Assembly: GCA_036583965.1 (NCBI GenBank)
Contig: JAZBQD010000030.1
Location: 52,577,551 to 52,641,550, forward strand
Source: Prunella strophiata
Lineage: Eukaryota > Chordata > Aves > Passeriformes > Prunellidae
Direction: 5' to 3'
Length of the DNA: 64,000 nt
A program made the translations under genes and the position numbers. Positions 56,401 through 64,000 of this stretch are shown here, piece by piece (positions within the stretch are counted from its first letter, which is position 1; each line of letters opens with the position of its first letter). The notes under the pieces were generated by a model. That model was not told the origin of the DNA and ran no database searches. It saw only the letters and a program-made list of their open reading frames with translations.

Positions 56401-59400
56401 TAACCTGCTGACTGCATGAATGCTGAGCTGTTACCTGTTTACAGGCATGTCTCTTTCCTTTCTCTGTTGTAATCCTGCTGGTCAAGATACTTTGTAAGGT
56501 AATTCTGATTCATCCTCTCACATTAGGTACCTGAAACATTGTACAGGATTAGGTGGGAGCAAAAGATGTGAAAGATCTATTTTACTTCACTTGGATGGCA
56601 GCTGTGGAGCTTTACTAAAGTACATTGTTTAATTTCAATTTCTCAAGCCTGAGGCTGAAGTGCCTGTGTGCTCAGTGAGCAAATCCCTTGTGGAAGATGC
56701 TGGCTCAAACCACACCTGATGGGGAGAAATAGGGGGTGGCAATGCGAAGCTGTCAAGCTTTGGCTGGGTTAAAGTTATTTTTTTTCCTAGTAGCTGGCAA
56801 AGTGCTGTGTTTGGAATTTAGGGTAAGAATAAAGTTGGTAACACTCTGATGTTTTAGTTGTTGCTGAGCAGTATTGCTGAGCAGAAAGTCAAGGCCTTTT
56901 CTGCTCTTCAGCCCACCCCACCAGCAAGTGGTCTGGGGGCACAAGAAGCTGGGAGGGGACACAGCTGGGACAGCTGACCCCAGTGGGCCAAGGGATATTC
57001 CATATCACATGTGATATTCCATGTCACATGGCATTGTGCTCAGTACACAATGCTGGGGGGAGAGCTGGCCCAGGGCTGTGCTCAGGAACAGGCTGGACAT
57101 TGGGGCTGAGCAATTGCATTGTGCATCACTCATTTATTATTGTTCTTGCTGCTGTTACTGCTACTATTTCTTCCTTCCTTTTTTATCCTATTAAGCTATC
57201 TTTATCTCAACCTCAAAATTTATTTCCTCCCCCCAGTTCCTTTCCCCATCCTGCTGAGTGGGAGTGAGCAAGGGGCTGTGTGGTGTTCAGCTGCCTGCTG
57301 GGTTAAGCAGTGCCACAGGGCTGTGAGGGTTTATTTGGGCTCCCAGCAGAGGAGCTGGGACAGCCCAGCAGGAAGCAGAGGGTGGGGAGGCAGCCACCAC
57401 AAGGTTTGGTACCTTGATCTGGCACCTCTTGCCCCAGGTGTGCCATGGAGCCCACTGGGGAGGACAGGGGGAGCAACAGTGAAATTGGTGCTGCCTCTGC
57501 AGGGCTGTGCCTGCCTCCAAACCTGTTACAGGATCTCCTGGTGCTGGTTGGTAATTGCTCTCTTGGCCCTATTTTGTGCCCATGGTCTGTAAATGATGGT
57601 ATGTCATTTATAAATTGAATTTATCTTGTGTGAAGCCTGCAGGGTACAGTATGGATGCTCCAGCCTCCATGATTACCTAAAATTATGATATGATTTTGCA
57701 ATAGATAATGATCGTTGTAAGTACATTTAGAAACATTTGTTTTGTAAATGCATGTTTTTTAAAAGAACACCTTTTTTTTTTTTTTCTTTCTGTTTAATTT
57801 TTTTAAACAAACCCCATTATCTGCTGGCAAAAAGGCATCAGAGGAAGTGTCAAAATCTCTGCAAGCAATGAAAGAAATTCTGTGTGGGACCACAGACAAA
57901 GAGCCACCCACAGAAATCGTGGCCCAGCTGGCACAAGAGCTCTACAACAGTGGCCTTCTAGTGACACTTATTGCCAACCTGCAGCTGATAGACTTTGAGG
58001 TAGGTCAGCATCCATAAACTTTTTTCATCTCCTTGGTTTTGGTGTTGTCAGTGACTAAAGCCATATTTTTCTGAAGTCTAAATAATTTCATTGCATTCAA
58101 AACTGTTTTCCACAGGCTGAAGAAAGTTGCTGCTCTAGATTGGTTGATGTCCTGAAAGACACTGGCAGTAAATCAGATTTTTTTTTTTTTAAATTAAAGC
58201 AAAAAATAGAGAAATATTTCCATGTGTATCCAAACAAGATAGGACATGGTGCTGGGAATGTTGTCTAGGACTCAACCTTGTAAACTGCAGGGATGATCTT
58301 TGGGATAGTGCAACCAGAGCTCCCTGCTGTCTCTGAAGAGTGTCCAATTTAGGAAGGGTTCAGGGATATGGCATAAAAATGATTGGAAGCATGGAGAATG
58401 CCATGTGACAAAGACTGAAAGAGTTAAAATGGTTTAGTTGAGAGGAAAGGAATTGAAAAACATGTTAAAAACAGACAGCAGGTCACAAGGTAATTTGGGT
58501 GTCCCCCACTTAATTGTTTGGATTAAAAGAATAAAGGAATAACATTTTTTTCATGGTAGAAAGATTAATATGAATGTATATGTATACATATTATTTAATT
58601 TTATATATTTAAATATAATATTATATATTCTGTGGAACTTCTTGACAGCTTTGTTGTCAAACCAAGAGTCTAGTAAACAACTGCTATGACAACTAAACTT
58701 GCTGGTAAGTAAGGAGAAGAAGAGTTATAGTAGCAAAGATTGCAGTAATTCAGGATAATTATCAATCCTGTTAATTTACTGTTGGACTGGTAGGGATGGG
58801 AAGTAAGCTCTGTCACTGTCAGATCATTGTCATTCTTGTGGTTTGCAGTCAGCTGGGATGGTGGCCCCCAGGGACTGCTGTTATGAGTTCCATGATTTCT
58901 GTGGCTCCTGGGCGCTGGTGATTCCTCACAAGTGTCCGACCACCAGCAGGAAATCCCCAGTGCCAGGAGCCAAAGCTCCACTGCTGAGGTCTGGAAGCAG
59001 GAGCAGTACCCAATGTACAGGCAGCTGCTGGAGAGAAAAATCAGTTTCTCAAAGAGATCTGATGCTCTCAGAGACACCTTTTGTGGGAGTCATGTGTAGA
59101 AGTTATTTTCTTTCCATTTTGGAAATGAATGAAAGGGAGGAAAATGGGTTATTTATGTTTCATTTTTCCCATTCCACCCCCTACCACCAGTAAACCCAGG
59201 ATCAAGGACTGATTTATTTATTTTGTCTTAATTTTTGAAAATGGAATGTATCAATTTTTGAAATTTTTTAGTGGAATTCTCTCACTCTTGCTCAGGTCTT
59301 AGTTCCAGCGGGTTTTTTTTAAGTGCTTTGTCTTCTCTGTGCCTCTTCTGGTTACTTTTAAATGTCTAATTACAAAAATACTCTAAACCCAAGCCCTTAA

Positions 59401-62335
59401 AAAACCCTTTAAGGAAAATTGAGAAGAGGGGAGGAGAAGATACTGTAAGCACAGAAGGAAGACTTCTGCATTTTTTTAGTTACAAGACAGTCTGTATTGC
59501 TTCTGCCAGAAAAAAAATTCTGTATCAACATATTGAACATACAGTCTTTAAAAGCAAGCACTGGATGAAATACCTAATCTGTTGTTGAATTTATTACAAA
59601 CAATTCTCAAAATTATTATTTCAATTTTTTTTTTAATTAATTGTAAAGGCTTTCCAATCATTTAGCCAAGCTGTCATAACATGTTCTTTGTACAAAACAC
59701 TAGAAACCAAATGTCACTGAGCAAGAGGACAGTAAGAGCATGTGCTGCTTTGTCTTCATGTCTTCCCACTGACTTTTCCAGTTTATCAACTTTTCTGTTT
59801 CCATTTGGTTATGTTGGTGGCTACAGCTGGTATTTAAGTTGCTTCATCAAACAAGCAATTTCATAACATGTGAGTTAATTTTTTGATCTGTATGTAATGG
59901 TAAAAAGCAAATCATAAAATACTGAAAATCTGATTTCTGAAGGTAATAATGTTACTTTGCTTTGTCCTGACTCCCTGAGTCCTCCTCACCAACCCTGCTG
60001 CCCACTTTAATCCCAGTTTTTCACAGCTGAACTTCCCTTTGAAGATGTGTTTTCCAAGATGGTGTAGGGGAGACTTCCATCACACATCCATAGAAGACAC
60101 AGGTTTATTGCTTCTGCCTCTCAACAAACAAGATATAATTTCAGTGATGATATTGTTCTGAAGCATTAAAGTCAGGTTTGGGCAGGAGCCCAGAATCAAG
60201 ATCAGACTGGCTTTTCAGAAATTTAAAATATGAAACTTATTTTTGAACTTTAAAGAACTGAGGTGAATGTCCAAACAGCAGAAGTCAATTAAAAATGTAG
60301 ATGTTACTGTGTGTAAGCCTAAAAGTTCACAAACTGTAAAGCCCCTAAAATTAGGCAGTAAATAACTACAAGCCCAGGACTGGTGATTTTATAATCCTTC
60401 CCCTACTTTGCCTTGAAACAGGGGCTAAATTATGGTATAGGTATTATACAATTTTTTATTTATATAATGCATCCTTGGCAGGTTTTTTTGTTCTTGTCTA
60501 GCCACTTTCTCTTCATGCCACTTTATCTTGTGCTTCAGTGGCCATATATATTTCACTATAAGGCAAAATTCAATTTTACATCCAAGTAAGGAGAGTTTCA
60601 AAAGTACTCCTACAATTTTAGTGTATGTCAGGTGGTGAGGGAAATCTGTCATGCCTCCCTCCTGGAGAACCCATGGAGATCAACTCTGGCTTTCCCTATC
60701 ATTGATCTCTAGAAAATTAGCTATAATTGGATACACATATCTATAGATCTATATCTATCTCCTCTCTGCTCGTGGATATTATGCTGCAATGCACACAGTA
60801 TTAAGTAACTAATATAAAATTTGGCATAGCAGAGAGGATCACTCAATTTCTGGCCATCTTTGCCTCACCCTTTCAACAGCTCTTCTCTGATTGAATTGTT
60901 TTCATCTTGGAGGAACTGCTGAAGCCCGTGGGGATCACAGGATTCCAGGCATATGATATGGGTGTTGTAAAGATAGGGGAGAATGGGATGACTTTATACA
61001 GAATTAGCCTTTTTGAAATTATGTCCAAGGGTCAAAAAAAGTGTTGCAGACAAAGGCAGATGGACTGGCCTGCACTGATTTGATTCTCCTGTTTAATTCC
61101 CATAGTCTCCAAGTCTCCAAGCCAGCTGGGCTGGAACAAGTAGGAAAGCAGAATATTTTGTGTTCCTCAGCACTGATTTATTTGTAGAGGTGAAACCAGG
61201 GAATTTTCCTGCGTGTGAAACTATCTGCTCCTTGGCTTCAAGCATTCAATAATTTCTCTGCCAAGGAATGTTTGTCCTCCCAAGACAGATCAATCAGCAT
61301 GTACAGATTATAAGTGACCTTTTGCTTTAGCTTGCCCTGTGCATAGTGACCTGCTGTTGACTCAGTGCCTTGGTTACTGGTCCTTAGTGCAGCCCTCTCT
61401 CACCTCCCTTAACTTCACATCAGTTTGTCTGCTGTGCCAGGGGAGAAAGTGGTGGGGGAGGATGAGGATTTCTAATGCAAGATGTATTGGTGAGCCCTCT
61501 GACTGAACAGAACATGATTTGGAAAGACTTTCTGGAAAGCTGTTTGCACAGGGAAGCATTTGAAAACAAACTGTGATTGTGTAGATAGGTGCATAGAGCA
61601 CAACATCAGGGCAAAGGGAAGGACTTTAGTTTTGATTAAAGCAGAGACACTTATGCTGTTTTATTGGTAGCAGTTCTTTCATTTTCCATGGTAAATAATG
61701 GGCACAGCTTAAATTTAACCCTGATTTTCAGAAATGTAATCACACTTGGAGTTGTTTGCACTGGACTGACAAAAAGCTTTAGCTTTTTCAAGTGTAGGCA
61801 GTGTGGCAGTGGTTTGGTACCAGCTCAGTTACTCACATTTGGAGGCTATGGGAGTAACAGCACACATGGCAACAGCAGGCTTGGCTCAGGGTAGTGGCTG
61901 GCTTTTATGGTGCTTTAGTGTTGCTAGTTTGAAATAGCCAGGGACTTGGGTGGCAGTGTAAGAGGAATGCACATCTTCATTTAGGAAAAAAAAAGATGCA
62001 AATGGGAGTTGGGAAGTCAGGAGCCTTCAGAGCTGCTGAAGGAGGAAGCCTTCTTGTGGCATTGGAGAAACAGCAAATATGAGGCAGAGACTGGAGGAAA
62101 AAAAAAAGGCTGAGCTGTTCTGATTTCAGTTTCATTTGTACTTTAAATTGATGTTATAGTAAGTGGTTGTTTGCTCATGTTTTTCTAAGCAAAGATATAT
62201 TTTGCTTCTTTAACAGGGCAAAAAGGATGTTTCCCAGATATTCAACAACATCTTGAGAAGACAAATTGGCACACGCAGCCCTACTGTGGAATACATTAGT
62301 GCCCATCCACATATCCTATTCATGCTTCTAAAAGG
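47398..62335 (+). CDS. CAB39L: CAB39L (MO25 beta), first three coding exons, partial
   Basis: MO25 proteins are armadillo-like helical scaffolds in the cytosol. They lock the pseudokinase STRAD in its closed form, completing the LKB1-STRAD-MO25 complex that activates AMPK-family kinases. They also stimulate MST3/MST4, SPAK and OSR1 (family knowledge). Coding exons seen: 47398-47499, 57835-57999 and 62217-62335, giving residues 1 to about 128 of roughly 337. Motifs [74 protein letters not shown] and [13 protein letters not shown] fit CAB39L better than CAB39 (which has FGKSHKSP and [12 protein letters not shown]). Remaining exons must lie beyond 64000. No frameshift or stop was seen. Confidence 0.94.
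55490..55548 (+). repeat. Long near-perfect hairpin (inverted repeat)
   Basis: Left arm 55490-55516 (starts cagtgtgtaaatga, ends gactgtgt) and right arm 55523-55548 (starts acacagtcatgc, ends tttacacactg) are complementary over 26 bp with a single bulged A and a 6-base loop (tatatc). Weaker pairing goes on outwards for about 12 bases. It lies in CAB39L intron 2 on the sense strand. It could be a microRNA precursor, a small MITE or a chance cruciform. Confidence 0.85.
56960..57317 (+). mobile_element. ERVL-type LTR fragment
   Basis: Follows the order of a common avian ERVL LTR: 'agctgaccccagtgggccaa' and 'gggatattccat', 'gctcagtacacaatgctggg', 'gagcaattgcattgtgcatc' and 'actcatttattattgttctt', 'tatcctattaagctatcttt' (poly(A) region), 'tccccatcctgctgagtggg' and 'agtgagcaaggggctgtgtg', ending 'gggttaagcagtgccaca'. 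The 5' boundary is not clear. A repeated gatattccat(a/g)tcacatg unit lies near 56995-57030. No coding region is attached, so it is a solo or truncated LTR, sense to CAB39L. Confidence 0.78.
57835..57999 (+). CDS. CAB39L: CAB39L second coding exon
   Basis: Fifty-five codons, phase 0 at both ends: [19 protein letters not shown], a [17 protein letters not shown] stretch, and ANLQLIDFE before GTAGGT. It encodes the first helices of the MO25 repeat fold. The acceptor (ggcaaaaag) has an A-rich end and a T-run about 25-60 bases upstream. Confidence 0.95.
58000..62216 (+). other. CAB39L intron 3
   Basis: About 4.2 kb with no recognised repeat family or extra exon. AT-rich around 58560-58640. Confidence 0.6.
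62217..62335 (+). CDS. CAB39L: CAB39L third coding exon
   Basis: Thirty-nine codons plus two bases: [39 protein letters not shown] and GG before GTAGGT. SAHPH is the CAB39L form. The acceptor is tctttaacag. The open phase (2 nt) shows that another exon must follow. Confidence 0.96.
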
Positions 62336-64000
62336 GTAGGTGCTTTAATTGGAGTTTCATTAAAGAGCATTGCCTGAAACATGCTGGCATTGCAGTTGAT
62401 CTACTTTCTCACTTTTAATTAAAAAAAAAAAAAGATTTTCAGATTTTGTTGCCAGCTTTCTTTCTTTATTTTTTTTCATATTGCCTTTCTTTCTATGGAA
62501 CTCTATACTTTTTAATGATCAGATTGTTTCATTTGGCTGTTATTTCTTCACCAAACTTCACATTGAAATAATTATTTGCTGGTTGTTTCTGACTGCACCC
62601 CACTGTGATGTGTGCTTCTTTTCTCACTATGAACTCTTGTGTAGCATTGTTGGTGACTGCTCAGGTTCATTTAGATCTTTTTGCATTGCAGGAGTGACCA
62701 ACAGTGGTGTTTGTAAATAACTGGAGTCAAACTGGAGCACTGAGTGGTAGAACAGAGAGAAGCAAAAATGCATTAAAAGAGTAGTTGTGCCTGTGGGACA
62801 GACTTCTCCAACGCTTGTGGCCACAAGTGAACTTCAACTTTAAATTCTTTCTGTAGTTACCTCCACAACTTTCAGCATTAAATTTTTTTTGGTCTTTTTA
62901 ACCTCAGGACAGTGATGATAATTCTCTCCATCATTATTATAAACTGTTTTTAATTTCATATGTATATACAATCATTTTCTTGCCTTTTCTCTGTCTTTGC
63001 TTTTTCAGTTTTTCACTCATTTTGATTTTGCACATTGAGCATGTATCACTACCATATGTCTGGGCTTATTTAAAGATAAAAATATTTTTGGATTATGTCC
63101 CAGATTTTCTTTGGCATCTGTAGCAACCAAGAATATTAAGATGATAGTAAAGTTTTTATGCATATATGCTTCTGACAGACATTTTACAGTAAGTGACCTG
63201 AGCTGGTGGATGAATTTAAATGGCATCACTTAGATGCTTTTTTTTTTAGGATCTTGCTGCATGCAGCAGCGTGTCTGTGGTTCTTAGGCTCCTTGTTCAT
63301 GATGTCTTGACTAGCCCTCTGCAGCTCAGAATTGCCATTTCTGGAATGTCTTGTTAAAAAGTGCGGTTGATTCCATCAGTAGAGGTACAGAGTCAGTCCT
63401 GCCCAGCCTGAGCAGCTGCTGCAGAACAGTGTAATGATGTCAGACGTGATGATGCCTTCCCTGCCTGTGTCCTGCTGCTGGGACTGCCTAAAAATGAGAC
63501 CTAAAATCTGTGCCTGCAGCCAGGGCAGAGCCCTGAACACAGATTGCTGCGTGCCCACAGCGTGGGGTGCGTGTGTGCAGTCAGCTGCAGGACTGGGAAA
63601 CAAGCACCTCATGTTAGACACCACCGGGTGCAAATGTGTCTTGAGGACATGTTTTCTTATTTATTTATTTAATGCTGAATGAATTATATTATTTATACTA
63701 TATAGATATTTATATAATGCTATAGGAAATATAGGAAACCAAACTCTGCTAAAGGAAAGTGAGTTTGGCTGACTTGTGCCGTTCTGTGTTTGTTACATGA
63801 CATCACGACATTACCTGGAGAGAAAAAAAAATCACCTCTACCATGAATATAAAGGAAATGGCCCAAGACTATTGTGACTGTTGTACTTCCATTGGATGCA
63901 AAATTTCCTCTGCCCCCTGTCAGTCCCCAAAAGCAAAAGGTTGCTTTTTTTGTGGTTTAATGTGAGCTCTGTTGGGTGGGAAGGATCTTCAATCAGAGCT
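62336..64000 (+). other. CAB39L intron 4 (to window end)
   Basis: No sequence encoding the next expected CAB39L segment (beginning YEAPQIAL in human) was found up to 64000. The intron continues past the window. Only AT-rich and T-run simple sequence was noticed. Confidence 0.6.

Larger units (their letters stand above)
47500..57834 (+). other. CAB39L intron 2
   Basis: About 10.3 kb. It contains the long hairpin at 55490-55548, an ERVL-type LTR fragment at about 56960-57317 and a T-run near 48183-48200. Open frames in the area (for example the 157-codon frame across the LTR at 57119-57592) are repeat-derived. Nothing else was recognised. Confidence 0.6.

Noticed and set aside
57119..57592. 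157-codon plus-strand open frame
   Set aside because: Its first half is ERVL-type LTR sequence and the rest has no homology.
1..64000. tRNA, rRNA, CRISPR or bacterial operon features
   Set aside because: None seen. The window is vertebrate nuclear DNA with introns, CpG islands and LINE/LTR repeats.

Overview
The window is from a vertebrate nuclear genome and is best explained as a bird, probably a songbird. Spliced genes with long introns hold only two recognisable proteins. The interspersed repeats are avian-type CR1 LINE 3' ends, an avian ERVL-type LTR and an avian-type betaretrovirus-like relic, plus a few very old MIR/L3-like fragments. The bird call rests on repeat style and gene order; the songbird call is weaker.

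Layout. (1) 1-2559: downstream flank and probable 3' UTR of SETDB2. (2) 2560-19020, minus strand: SETDB2, a histone H3 lysine 9 methyltransferase. I could chain 14 coding exons by splice sites and codon phase, from the start codon in a CpG island to the stop codon. The model carries the MBD, pre-SET, a SET domain split by a long insertion, and a post-SET tail. One junction (exon 5 to exon 6) does not keep phase and points to one extra base, a skipped exon or an assembly error. (3) 19020-19660: CpG-island promoter with CTCF, E-box, NF-Y, Sp1 and YY1 motifs. (4) 19.7-37.7 kb: spacer with no protein gene I recognise. It holds the 3' end of an endogenous retrovirus (env tail, polypurine tract and a 587-bp LTR at 26318-26904) and A/C-only low-complexity DNA. 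(5) 37.75-38.95 kb: a second CpG island with the probable non-coding first exon of CAB39L. (6) 47350-62335, plus strand: three coding exons of CAB39L (MO25 beta), the first about 128 residues. The gene runs off the right end.

SETDB2 and CAB39L are head to head, the same arrangement as at human 13q14.2. No PHF11 exon, which follows SETDB2 in mammals, was seen at the left end. The two genes have unrelated jobs: SETDB2 is a chromatin repressor in the nucleus, and CAB39L is a cytoplasmic scaffold for LKB1-STRAD and STE20-family kinases. I found no evidence for a new multi-gene system. The most useful leads are the SETDB2 frame break, an in-frame 60-nt extra exon in SETDB2, a long near-perfect hairpin in a CAB39L intron, and the retroviral remnant whose env frame runs into its LTR.
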